DNA from: Gammaproteobacteria bacterium | GTDB taxonomy: Bacteria > Pseudomonadota > Gammaproteobacteria > Ga0077536 | DNA length: 45,701 nt | Direction of reading: 5' to 3' | Assembly (NCBI GenBank): GCA_019747795.1 | Contig: JAIEQK010000133.1 | Location: 1 to 45,701 of the forward strand | Shown: piece after piece, positions 1-8,403 of the stretch | Position numbering within the stretch: the first letter of the stretch is position 1 | How the letters are laid out: the number at the start of each line of letters is the position of its first letter | Position numbers and translations under genes: made by a program | Notes under the pieces: model-generated | Told to the model about the DNA's origin: nothing | Databases searched by the model: none | What the model saw: only the letters and a program-made list of their open reading frames with translations

Positions 1-648
1 CAGCGCGCGCAGCGCGGCACCGTACCACAGCGCGAGGCGCAAGAGCGCCGGTAGTTCCCAAGGCCGCCGCAGCACGGCCAGCGCGGTCGCCAAAGCATGG
101 GTCTCGCCGTTCTCACCCATGCCTGCCAGCGCCGCGCGCGGCAGGCTGAAATCCGCTGGATCGATCACCACGCGCAGCGCGGCGCAGGGCACGCCGAACT
201 CCGCCGCGACCCTGGCCAGGCCGGCCGACTCCATGTCCACCGCCACGCAGCCGTGGCGCGCATGCAGCGCGCGCTTGACGACCTCGTCGGCGACCGGCGA
301 CCGCAGGCTCGCGAGGGGCGCGCAACGCGGAGCGAGGGGCGCGAGCGAGGCGACCAGGGCCTCGACCAGCGGCGGCGCGCAGTCATAACGTGGCGCGTCA
401 CCGTTCCATATGCTGCTTGCCACCACCAGGTCTCCGGGTCGCAGGGACGGATCGAGGCCGCCCGCCACGCCAAAGGTCATCAGGGCCTCGGCACCTTCGG
501 CGTACAGTCGCCGCGCGGCCGCTTCGGCGCGCGCCTGGCCGGGGCCGGCGATCACGCTGATGAACGGGTGCGCATCGAGCAGGCGTGCGTCGGGCGGCGG
601 CAGTCGCGCCGCCTCGCCCGCGAGCGCGGTGAGGATGCCGAGCTTCAC
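1..648 (-). CDS. hpnG: Hopanoid-associated nucleoside phosphorylase HpnG (3' end cut by window)
   Basis: Read from a GTG at 648 the frame stays open to the window edge (216 codons), so the C-terminus is missing. The product begins VKLGILTALAGEA and contains MTFGVAGGLDPSLRPGDLVV and the VAVDMESAG motif, which marks the MTA/SAH nucleosidase and purine-phosphorylase fold; the Glu in MES binds the ribose. HpnG is known to act on adenosylhopane in side-chain maturation of bacteriohopanepolyols. The start lies 27 bases after the stop of the squalene synthase gene on the same strand, so the two are probably cotranscribed, and this neighbour is what favours HpnG over a housekeeping MTA/SAH nucleosidase. 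The GTG start is inferred from homology and spacing; no strong ribosome binding site is visible. Confidence 0.82.
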   Translation of the reverse strand, partial: MKLGILTALAGEAARLPPPDARLLDAHPFISVIAGPGQARAEAAARRLYAEGAEALMTFGVAGGLDPSLRPGDLVVASSIWNGDAPRYDCAPPLVEALVASLAPLAPRCAPLASLRSPVADEVVKRALHARHGCVAVDMESAGLARVAAEFGVPCAALRVVIDPADFSLPRAALAGMGENGETHALATALAVLRRPWELPALLRLALWYGAALRAL

Positions 649-675
649 GGCACGGGCGCGCGGGCCGGACGGCCC

Positions 676-1755
676 TCAGCGCACCGGCTGGCCGGCGATG
701 CCGGCGACGCTCGCGAGCGGCGTGGCGATGTGCCGCTGCGGCAGTCCGAGCGACACGCCGGCGAACAGCAGTTCGAGCAGGCGATCGGAGCCCACCAGGA
801 GATTGGTCGCGACGACGGTGGCCTTGACCGCGTTGCGCGAGATCTTGACCTCCTGGCCATTGGCGAAATCGCGCCGCGCGTTCAGCTTGCGCAGGGTCAG
901 CACGGCCATGCCGAGCGCCCACAGGCAGAAGCGCCGGATGCCCGGCTCGCTTGCCGGCACGATCAAGGTGTAGCGCAGCGCGTTGCGCAGATGACCATGG
1001 GCGATGGCGATGAGCTGGCCGAGGCCGTCGGCGAAGGCCGCGCCGCCCTGGCCAGGCGCGACGCCGCTCAGCGTCACGCCCTTGGCGGCGAACAGATCGC
1101 GCGGCAGCCAGCAGGCGCCGCGCGCGCGATCGTCCCAGATGTCCTTCAGGATGTTGGTCATCTGCAGGCCTTCGCCGAAGGACACCGCGAGATGCATCAT
1201 CTCGGTCTCGCGCGCGGCGAGCGCCGGGCAGTGATCGACGAAGAGCGCGGTCAGCATCTCGCCCACCACGCCGGCCACGTAGTAGCAGTAGCGATCCATG
1301 GCCGGCTGATCGTCGACGCCGTCCAGCGTCTCCTGGCCCTGGTAGTACACCATGCCGTCCGACATGATGCGCACGCAGCGCGCCATGGCGGCCCGCACGC
1401 GCGGATTCAGGCTGTGAGTGATGCGGATGACGCGCGCCGTCTCAGCGATCAGTTCGCGTTCGGCGGCGGTGGCGTGCGGGGCGAGGCGCGGGGCCAGCTC
1501 GGTGGCGAAGGGCTCGGCAGCCTCGGCGCCCTCGACGATGGCGATGAAGCGCGCGGCGAAGCTGCGCTTGTCGTCGAAGGGCAGGCCGGCATCGTCCTCG
1601 ATGGTGTCCGCGATGCGGCACAGCAGATAGGCGTTGCTGACGGCGCGATCGAGGCCCGCGGGCAGTTGCGGAATGGTCAGCGCGAAGGTGCGCGACACAC
1701 CCTGCAGGATGCGGCGTTGGAACTCTTCGTCCTGGGCGGTCGGGGGGGCGGACAT
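676..1755 (-). CDS. Squalene synthase (farnesyl-diphosphate farnesyltransferase, Erg9-like)
   Basis: A 359-residue trans-isoprenyl diphosphate synthase that would condense two farnesyl diphosphates to squalene, the hopanoid precursor. The first Asp-rich motif is DTIED (residues 50-54) and the second is NILKDIWDD (201-209); between them lies YYVAGVVGEMLTALF (about 158-172), the region that in eukaryotic-type squalene synthases reads YVAGLVG. The length is closer to Erg9-type single-enzyme synthases than to the roughly 280-residue HpnC and HpnD of the three-enzyme HpnCDE route, and no hpnC, hpnD or hpnE is seen beside it. The hpnG gene follows directly downstream. The ATG at 1755 has only a weak GAGA-type ribosome binding site. 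Confidence 0.9.
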   Translation of the reverse strand: MSAPPTAQDEEFQRRILQGVSRTFALTIPQLPAGLDRAVSNAYLLCRIADTIEDDAGLPFDDKRSFAARFIAIVEGAEAAEPFATELAPRLAPHATAAERELIAETARVIRITHSLNPRVRAAMARCVRIMSDGMVYYQGQETLDGVDDQPAMDRYCYYVAGVVGEMLTALFVDHCPALAARETEMMHLAVSFGEGLQMTNILKDIWDDRARGACWLPRDLFAAKGVTLSGVAPGQGGAAFADGLGQLIAIAHGHLRNALRYTLIVPASEPGIRRFCLWALGMAVLTLRKLNARRDFANGQEVKISRNAVKATVVATNLLVGSDRLLELLFAGVSLGLPQRHIATPLASVAGIAGQPVR

Positions 1756-1837
1756 CGCGTCTCGATGGGCTTGACTGGGCCGCTCGGCGGCGCGGCGCAG
1801 TCTACACGAGCGCGCCGGGACGCGCAGCCCGAGCGCC

Positions 1838-2404
1838 TCAGTGCATCATCAGGATCGGCACGCCGATGAGCTTCTGGTGCAGGCCCATGATGAAGGCCAC
1901 GTAGATGCCGAGCCCCACCACCACCGCGACGCCATCGAAGACCGCGCGCGGCCGGGCCACCACCGGGCTGCGACCACCACGCTTGACCGCGATGAGATCG
2001 ACCACGCCCCAGGCGAGGAACGCGCCGAACAGCAGCACCGAGGCGAGGTCGCCGTTCGCCAGCAGGTGAGCCAGCGCCCAGGTCTTCAGCGCCATCAGCA
2101 TGGGGTTCTTCACCGCCGCCTTGATCTTGCCCGGAACGTAGGCGGCGACCAGCAGCACGAACACCGGCAGCATGAGCAGCATGGTCACGTGGCGCATCCA
2201 CAGGGGCGGCGTCCACAGTTCCGTCCGCGGCGCGTGGCCGAAGCCGTGCACGATCATGACGAAGCCGGCCAGCGACACCAGCGAGTAGAGCACGCGATAG
2301 GGGATGGGCCCGAGCTTGTCGACCGCGGCCTGTCTCGCGCCGCGGAACATGGTGAAGCTGTGCGCGGCGAAGAACAGCACCAGACCGGCGACGAACTCGA
2401 GCAT
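1838..2404 (-). CDS. NnrU family membrane protein
   Basis: A 188-residue polytopic inner-membrane protein beginning MLEFVAGLVLFFAAHSFTMF and containing PYRVLYSLVSLAGFVMIVHG and WMRHVTMLLMLPVFVLLVAAY, the conserved features of the NnrU family. About five to six hydrophobic segments are visible. NnrU was named in denitrifiers for a role near nitrite and nitric-oxide reductase genes, but the family is broad and no denitrification gene is present here, so the name should not be read as a function. The start at 2404 is chosen because upstream codons in the same frame are Arg/Pro-rich and non-homologous; GGGGAA lies about 7 bases upstream. The gene ends 82 bases before squalene synthase on the same strand. 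Confidence 0.8.
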   Translation of the reverse strand: MLEFVAGLVLFFAAHSFTMFRGARQAAVDKLGPIPYRVLYSLVSLAGFVMIVHGFGHAPRTELWTPPLWMRHVTMLLMLPVFVLLVAAYVPGKIKAAVKNPMLMALKTWALAHLLANGDLASVLLFGAFLAWGVVDLIAVKRGGRSPVVARPRAVFDGVAVVVGLGIYVAFIMGLHQKLIGVPILMMH

Positions 2405-2519
2405 GGCGGATTCCCCAGGATGGATGTCGGCCCATTCTAGAGAGCCGGGACCCGCCAGGACAGCCGGGCCGCGGGTCGGAGCGCATGGCCCTCCACCGGC
2501 GCGGCGGGACGCGTCGGGG

Positions 2520-3266
2520 TCAGCGCCGGGCCGTCGCCGCGTGCGAGGGAAAACGCCAGAGCAGCAGCACGATCGCGCCGAGCAGCGCGGCCGTCGCCGC
2601 GTAGCGGTCGAGCGCCAGGCCGCCGTGGGCGAGCGGCTTGTCGAGCAGGTCGCCGAGCACCGCGCCCAGCGGCCGGGTGAGGACGAAGGCCAGCCAGAAC
2701 AGCACGGTGCCCGACCACACACGGGAGCGGTAGAGCGCGGCGAGCGCCAGCAGCGCACCACCGAACAAGAGCGCGCTGCCGCCGTAGCCCAGGCCCGCGT
2801 CGTCGGCGAACCAGTCGCCGAGCGCGGTGCCGAGCGTCTGGGCGCACATGATGGTCAGCCAGTAGTGCGCCTCGGCGCGCGGCGTGACGATGCTGTCCAC
2901 CGCCACGCTGCCGAGCGCCGCGCGCCACCAGGCCAACGCGCCCAGCAGCAGGGCCGTGAGCAGCAGCGCGCCGCCGGCGTAGCCGATGCCGAGCGAGCGG
3001 TCGGCGAAGTCGGCGAGCGTGGTGCCGACGGTGGTGCTGGCCAGCACCGTGGCCCAGAACAGCCAGGGCAGGAAGCGCCGTGCCGCGATTTGCGCGACGA
3101 CGGCCACGAGGAACAGCGCGGCGAACACCGCGGTGCCCCACAGGTAGCCGAGTCCCATGGACATCGAGACCGCGTCGCCCGCGGTCTCGCCGAGCGTGGT
3201 GGCGCAGATCTTGACGGCCCAGAAGGCGAGCGTGACCTCCGGTACCTTGACCGTATCGCGCACCAC
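2520..3266 (-). CDS. DUF347 four-repeat integral membrane protein (COG4705)
   Basis: A 248-residue membrane protein with four copies of a motif of the form (T)xLGxxxxD plus GLGY: ATTLGETAGDAVSMSMGLGY (22-41), STTVGTTLADFADRSLGIGY (77-96), AQTLGTALGDWFADDAGLGY (142-161), and a degenerate RPLGAVLGDLLDKPLAHGG (198-216). This internal repeat defines the DUF347 family. Each repeat pairs a helix carrying conserved Gly/Thr/Asp with a second helix, giving eight or so transmembrane segments, which suggests a channel or transporter made of repeated hairpins; the substrate is not known. Two GTG codons stand side by side at the start (3266 and 3263), so the first residue is uncertain by one. It begins 9 bases after the CoA-transferase stop, so the pair is probably cotranscribed. 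Confidence 0.8.
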   Translation of the reverse strand: MVRDTVKVPEVTLAFWAVKICATTLGETAGDAVSMSMGLGYLWGTAVFAALFLVAVVAQIAARRFLPWLFWATVLASTTVGTTLADFADRSLGIGYAGGALLLTALLLGALAWWRAALGSVAVDSIVTPRAEAHYWLTIMCAQTLGTALGDWFADDAGLGYGGSALLFGGALLALAALYRSRVWSGTVLFWLAFVLTRPLGAVLGDLLDKPLAHGGLALDRYAATAALLGAIVLLLWRFPSHAATARR

Positions 3267-3275
3267 CTTCCGCGC

Positions 3276-4499
3276 TCAGAGATCAGGCTTCGCGATCAGT
3301 GCGCCTTCCTGCTCGAGCTTGCGCACCTCACCCTCGCTCACACCGGCGTACTTGGTGAACACTTCGACATTGTGTTCGCCGAGATAGGCGGCGCGCAGGT
3401 CCGGATGACGCGGGCCCTCCGAGAGGCGCAGCGGCATGCCCGGCACCTGGTAGTCGCCGAACACCGGGTCCTTAACCGTGCGGATGGTCTCGCGCTCGAC
3501 GAGGTGCGGATGCTTGCAGGCCTGCTCGATGGTGAGGATGGGGGCAATCGGCACGTGGTGCTCGAAGCCCCAGTTCTCGGCCGCCTCGATCGCGCTCGGG
3601 AATTTCTCCAGCGCCGCTTCCACCATCACGTTCAACTGGTCGCGGTTGGCGATGCGCGAGGGCCCGTCGCAGAAGCGCGGGTCGGTGGCGATCTCGGGGC
3701 GGCCGATGGCGTTGCAGAAGTTCTGCCACTGGTTCGGCAACACGGCGATGATCACGTAGCCCTCGCGGCACTTGTAGATGCCGAGCGGTGACACCGCGTA
3801 GTGGTGCTGGCCGCAGCGGAAGGGCTTGATCTCGCCGCCCGAGGCGGTGTGCGCCTGCACGTTCACTTCGTGGCAGTGGAAATAGGAATCGAGCAGCGAG
3901 GCTTCGACGTACTGCCCACGGCCGGTCTTCTCGCGGTAGTAGAGCGCGCCGTTGATCGCGGCCAGCAGATGCGTGCCGGTCATCACGTCACCGATGCCGA
4001 GCATGTAGAAGTAGGGCGGGCCGTCGGCCTCGCCGATCATGCTCAGCACGCCGGCGTAGGCCGCGCCGATGTAGTCATAGCCCGGCAGGGACGACAGCGG
4101 ACCGGTCTGGCCGAAGGCCGAGATCGAACCCATGATGAGCCGCGGGTTGATCTGATGCACCTTCTCCCAGCCGAAACCGAGACGCGCCACCGCGCCGGGC
4201 GCGAAGTTCTCCACCAGTACGTCGCACTTCTCCAGCACCTTGTAGAGCAGTTCCACCGAGCGCGGATCCTTGCGGTCGATGCCGATGCTCTTCTTGCCGC
4301 GGTTCTGCTGGATGTAGTAGCCGGAGCGACCGTTGCGCTGATAGGGCAGCGCGCGCGAGGCCTCGCCGTTCGGCGCGAGTTCGACCTTGATCACTTCCGC
4401 GCCCATCTCCGCCATCAGGCGCGTGGTGGTCGGGCCGGCCAGGGCCTGGGAGAAATCGAGCACGCGGATACCGTCGAGGATGTTCTTCATTTCGGCCAT
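3276..4499 (-). CDS. CaiB/BaiF family (class III) CoA-transferase
   Basis: A 407-residue family III CoA-transferase, moving CoA between carboxylic acids through an aspartyl-CoA anhydride. The N-terminus ILDGIRVLDFSQALAGPTTTRLMAEMGAEVIKVE is characteristic, followed by RGKKSIGIDRKDP and a conserved VENFAPG. The candidate catalytic Asp is in GIGDVMTGTHLLAAINGALYYR, the position that in formyl-CoA transferase is the nucleophile. The C-terminal PGMPLRLSEGPR and YLGEHNVEV motifs are also typical. The acyl substrate cannot be told from sequence. The ATG at 4499 has AGGA about 11 bases upstream; ATG 4490 (MKNILDG) is an alternative. It leads a two-gene unit with the DUF347 protein and is divergent from mshQ. 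Confidence 0.9.
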   Translation of the reverse strand: MAEMKNILDGIRVLDFSQALAGPTTTRLMAEMGAEVIKVELAPNGEASRALPYQRNGRSGYYIQQNRGKKSIGIDRKDPRSVELLYKVLEKCDVLVENFAPGAVARLGFGWEKVHQINPRLIMGSISAFGQTGPLSSLPGYDYIGAAYAGVLSMIGEADGPPYFYMLGIGDVMTGTHLLAAINGALYYREKTGRGQYVEASLLDSYFHCHEVNVQAHTASGGEIKPFRCGQHHYAVSPLGIYKCREGYVIIAVLPNQWQNFCNAIGRPEIATDPRFCDGPSRIANRDQLNVMVEAALEKFPSAIEAAENWGFEHHVPIAPILTIEQACKHPHLVERETIRTVKDPVFGDYQVPGMPLRLSEGPRHPDLRAAYLGEHNVEVFTKYAGVSEGEVRKLEQEGALIAKPDL

Positions 4500-4721
4500 G
4501 GCTGTTCCGTCCTTTCGTGGTCAGGAGTGGGCGTTGCAGTGCAGCAGTGGCCGGCGTCGGCGCGCGGCCTCGGGCCGATGGTAACCGAGGCCGTGGCGGC
4601 TGTCGGCACTGGATCCGGGGGGTGAGCGGCGTGTCGGTATCAAGCCCACGCGGGCCTCGGCCGCTAACCTCGGGCGCCCTCGCGCAACCGCGGCGCGTGT
4701 CGTCAGCTCGCAGGAAGTACC

Positions 4722-7640
4722 GTGTTGCCACCCTCGAAGCATCGCCCTCTTTCGGCGTTCCGTGTCGCCGTACGTGCCTGGGTGGCCCTATGCCTGCTGT
4801 GCGGCCTGACCGGGATGGTGTCCGCCGGCACCTATGACCAGTCCACCGTAGCCTTCAACTGGATCGACCCGGGCACCCATACCACGGTCACCTGGACTTC
4901 CGGCAAGTCGTGCACGGCCTACGCCAACGCGCCGGCGGACGACGACATCACCGCGCCCTTGCCCATCGGGTTCAACTTCCGCTATGGCACCACCACCTAC
5001 ACCACCGTGCAGGTGATGCTGAACGGCCGCCTGCAGTTCAACAACAACTACTGCGGTCACGGCACGCAGACGGTCGGCCCGCCGCCGACCTATCCGTTCG
5101 GCTATCCGAACGCCAACATGAACAACACCATGCGCATCTATGGCGCGGACCTGGACATGAGCAGCGGACCCTCCTGTCCGCCGGCGAGCTGCTTCGTGCG
5201 CTACACCGCCACGCCCATCGGCACGGCCCCCAACCGCCAGTTCGTGGTCACCTGGCGCAACGTGCGCGAGTGGAATTTCTCGTCCAGTTCCTTCGACATG
5301 CAGATCATCCTGAACGAGGACGGCTCGTTCGTTTTCCAGTACCTGTCGATCAAGAACTCATCGGGCGGCAAGGCGCAGGTCGGCTGGCAGCTGACCACCA
5401 CCGACTTCGAAGTGACGCGTAACGGTCCGCCCTCGGACAAGACCGCCTTCCGGTACTCGGTGCCGACCAGCGCGCCGAGCGGCCTGGCGGTCACCGCGTC
5501 CTCGGCGGTGGCCAGCACCTGCAGCCCGACCACCGTGACCCTCACCGCGCTGGACGCCGCCGGCAAGACAGTGCCGAGCTATGCCGGCACCGTGCTGCTC
5601 ACGACCTCGACGGGCCGTGGGGATTGGGCCATTTCGAGCGCCACCGGGACCCTGGTGATGGGCACGGCCAACAGCGGTAGCGCGACCTATACCTTCAACG
5701 GTTCGGGCAGTGGCCGGGACAACGGCACGGCGACGCTGAGGCTGAGCAACGTGCACGCCGATGTGCTGACCGTCACCGGTGCCGACGCCGCGGTCAAGGG
5801 ACTGTCTGCCACCAGCAGCGCCATCACCTTCCTCACCAATGCGTTCGTGGTGACACCCACCGATGTGCTCGGCACCACCGCCGTGGCGGGCCGGGGGCAC
5901 GCATTCAGAGCGGAGTTCTGGCGGCAGGATCCCAGTTCGGGCGCCTGCGGTATCGCCACCGGCTACACCGGCGCGCGACCGCTGGATGCCTGGGTGACGC
6001 GCGACGCGTCCGACCCCGGCGGCGCGGCGCCCACTGTCGGCGGGAGCGCGTTGCCGAACGCGCCGTCAGGCGGCATGGGCAGCAACAACCTCAGTCTCAC
6101 GTTTACCGCGGGCACCGCGACTTTCACTCTTGCGACCAGTGACGTCGGGAAGTACGCGCTCAACCTGCGGGACGACAGCCGCAGTTTCGCTTCCGGCGCC
6201 GACGTCGCGGGCGCCAGCGGCACGCTCACCGTGCGACCCTTCGCGCTTAGCGTGGAGAGCGTGAGCGCCGGGACCACCACCAATCCTGCCGCGAGCACGG
6301 CGAGCGGCGCGCTCTTCACCAGCGCCGGCAGCAATTTCAGCGCGACGGTACGCGCTGTGCTGTGGCAGGCCGCCGACGATCCGAGTAACAGCGGCACCCC
6401 CACCGGCGGCGCGAATCTGCTCGACAACACCGTCGCCGCGAGCTACGCCTGGCCCACCACCGTCGCCGCGGCCGCGCCCTTCACACCGGCGACCGGTGTG
6501 CTCGGCACGCTGAACAACGGCGCCATCCTGCAGAGTGCCTTCAGCGGCGGTCGACGCACGGTGAGCAACCTGCAGTACACCGAGGTCGGCAGCGTGAGCC
6601 TCGCCGCGAGCGCGGCCACCTATCTCAACACCGCCGGTGTCTCGCTCAGCAGTCCGGCGGTGGTGGTGGGGCGCTTTCGTCCGGCGGCGTTCGCCGTCGC
6701 CTACAACACGCCGGCCTTCAACACCGGCTGCGCCGGCGGGGGCTTCACCTACGTCGGCGCGCCCTTCACCTATCGCACGGCGCCGGTCATCACCGTCACC
6801 GCGCAGAACGCGCTAGGCGGCACGACGCGCAACTACACCGGCAGCTTCTGGAAGTTGACCAACGCCAGCCTGACAGGCAAGGCCTACAGCGCGCTGAGCG
6901 GCACCTTGAACACCGCCGCGCTGCCCGCGACCGACCCGGTGATCGTCGACGCCGGCAACGGCGTCGGCACGCTGACCTTCAGCACCGGTCCAACCGGCAT
7001 CGCGTTCGACCGCGGTGCGCCGAGCGCGCCCTTCAACGCCGAGATCGCGCTTGCCATCAATGTCATCGACGGTGATGGCGTGGCCTTTGCCTCCAACCCG
7101 GCGCGCTTCGGCGCGGCCACCGCCGGCAACGGCATCGCCTTCAACGACGGCTCGGCGCTCACCGCCAACGACAAGCAGATGCTTTGGGGGCGACTGCGCC
7201 TGGTGAGCGGCTTTGGCTCGGAACTGCTGCCGGTCGCCCTGCAGGTGCGCGCCGAGACCCTGACCGCCGCCGGGGCCTACGTCACCAACACCGCCGACAA
7301 CTGCACCGCGCTGCCCGGCGCGGCCATGACGCTCGCCAACAATCTCGAGACCAAGGCGGCCGGCGTGAACAGCATTCGCATCACCGCCGCGGCCAGCAGC
7401 TCGGCGACCATCGCGGGCGCCACCGTGGCGAACGGCGCTTCCACCGTCACCTTCTCGGCGCCGGGCGCCGGCAACACCGGCTTTGCCGGCTTCAACTACG
7501 ATCTCGCGAGCGCCGCCGCCACCTGGCTGCGCTTTGACTGGGCGGGCACCGGCAGCAACGACCAGAATCCATCGGCCCGCGCCGACTTCGGCATCTTCGG
7601 CGGACCGCGCACCGTCATCTACGTTCGCGAACCCTGGTAG
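4722..7640 (+). CDS. mshQ: MshQ-like secreted/pilus-associated protein (DUF6701-type C-terminus)
   Basis: A 972-residue exported protein. It starts at a GTG with AGGAAG 7 bases upstream, and has an N-terminal hydrophobic stretch (about residues 15-36, ending VSAG) that fits a signal peptide. The first 250 residues form a beta-rich Cys-containing domain (SGKSCTAY, NNNYCGHG, SCPPASCFVRY). The middle is a series of Ser/Thr/Ala-rich Ig-like stretches. The last 300 residues match the MshQ/DUF6701 pattern: a LWGRLRLVSGFGSELLPVAL segment, VTNTADNCTALPG, and a terminal RADFGIFGGPRTVIYVREPW. MshQ is encoded at the distal end of MSHA operons and is thought to be a surface or tip-associated component. 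Here it is on the opposite strand to the operon and about 1.65 kb away from mshP. Confidence 0.82.
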   Translation: MLPPSKHRPLSAFRVAVRAWVALCLLCGLTGMVSAGTYDQSTVAFNWIDPGTHTTVTWTSGKSCTAYANAPADDDITAPLPIGFNFRYGTTTYTTVQVMLNGRLQFNNNYCGHGTQTVGPPPTYPFGYPNANMNNTMRIYGADLDMSSGPSCPPASCFVRYTATPIGTAPNRQFVVTWRNVREWNFSSSSFDMQIILNEDGSFVFQYLSIKNSSGGKAQVGWQLTTTDFEVTRNGPPSDKTAFRYSVPTSAPSGLAVTASSAVASTCSPTTVTLTALDAAGKTVPSYAGTVLLTTSTGRGDWAISSATGTLVMGTANSGSATYTFNGSGSGRDNGTATLRLSNVHADVLTVTGADAAVKGLSATSSAITFLTNAFVVTPTDVLGTTAVAGRGHAFRAEFWRQDPSSGACGIATGYTGARPLDAWVTRDASDPGGAAPTVGGSALPNAPSGGMGSNNLSLTFTAGTATFTLATSDVGKYALNLRDDSRSFASGADVAGASGTLTVRPFALSVESVSAGTTTNPAASTASGALFTSAGSNFSATVRAVLWQAADDPSNSGTPTGGANLLDNTVAASYAWPTTVAAAAPFTPATGVLGTLNNGAILQSAFSGGRRTVSNLQYTEVGSVSLAASAATYLNTAGVSLSSPAVVVGRFRPAAFAVAYNTPAFNTGCAGGGFTYVGAPFTYRTAPVITVTAQNALGGTTRNYTGSFWKLTNASLTGKAYSALSGTLNTAALPATDPVIVDAGNGVGTLTFSTGPTGIAFDRGAPSAPFNAEIALAINVIDGDGVAFASNPARFGAATAGNGIAFNDGSALTANDKQMLWGRLRLVSGFGSELLPVALQVRAETLTAAGAYVTNTADNCTALPGAAMTLANNLETKAAGVNSIRITAAASSSATIAGATVANGASTVTFSAPGAGNTGFAGFNYDLASAAATWLRFDWAGTGSNDQNPSARADFGIFGGPRTVIYVREPW

Positions 7641-7726
7641 CGAGCTGCGCCCCTTCGTCGCCGGTCCGGACGGGCCTAGAATCCGCCCATCGGCTCGCCT
7701 TCGCGGGCCCGCCAGGGAGTTGCCCC

Positions 7727-8329
7727 ATGCACGAGAGGCGCCTGTTCTACACGCCGCTGTGGCAGACCAGCATGGTCGATACCGAGCCGCGCTGGACCCT
7801 GATGCGGCAGGCCATGCTCGATCGCATCGGCCAGCTTGTCCGCAGCGAGCCGAGTGTTAGCAAGAGCAATTTCGGCGGCTGGCAGAGCGAGGACGACCTC
7901 TACCGGCATCGTGAATTCGAGTGGCTCATCGAACGCATCCTGGAACGCGCCAACGAGATCGCGCCAAGCTACACGCCCGAGGGACGTTTCGACGGCGGCG
8001 TGATGTGGGCCAACGTCAACGGTCGCTTCAACTTCAATTCCGTGCACCTGCACGCCGACTCACTGTTGTCGGGCGTGATCTACCTGAAGGTCGCGCGCGA
8101 GGACCAGGGCGTGATCCAGTTCTTCGACGCGCGCGAGGGCGCGCCTGCGTCCTACTGGCGCAGCTTCGCGCGCCTGGAACAGGAGACCGAACTGACTCAA
8201 GGCGTGGTGACCGTGACACCGCGCGAAGGTGACATCCTGTTCTTCCCCGGCTGGCTCAAGCACTGGGTGACGCCGAACCTGACCGACGAGCCGCGGGTGT
8301 CGGTGTCGTTCAATTTGAGCATGAGTTAA
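7727..8329 (+). CDS. Putative 2OG-Fe(II) oxygenase (TIGR02466-like)
   Basis: A 200-residue cytoplasmic protein. The C-terminal half carries the double-stranded beta-helix signature: HLHADSLLSGVIYLK (first iron-binding His region, about 105-119) and EGDILFFPGWLKHWVTPN with RVSVSFNL, giving the distal His (about 183) and the Arg that binds 2-oxoglutarate. This arrangement and length match the small 2OG-Fe(II) oxygenase family annotated as TIGR02466. The biological substrate of that family is not established. It follows mshQ by 86 bases on the same strand, and could share its transcript, but nothing links it functionally to pili. The highly repeated region begins directly after its stop. Confidence 0.78.
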   Translation: MHERRLFYTPLWQTSMVDTEPRWTLMRQAMLDRIGQLVRSEPSVSKSNFGGWQSEDDLYRHREFEWLIERILERANEIAPSYTPEGRFDGGVMWANVNGRFNFNSVHLHADSLLSGVIYLKVAREDQGVIQFFDAREGAPASYWRSFARLEQETELTQGVVTVTPREGDILFFPGWLKHWVTPNLTDEPRVSVSFNLSMS

Positions 8330-8403
8330 GCACGGGGCATGTCTCGACCTGTCGCGCCGTCACTCGTCGCGCGGGAGAGGGTGCATGGGCGGCGGCGAGG
8401 CCC

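Noticed and set aside
97-1869. 590-residue open frame on the plus strand over the hopanoid genes
   Set aside because: Antisense shadow of high-GC codon bias; Arg/His/Gln-rich without domains, while the minus strand carries clear HpnG and squalene synthase homology.
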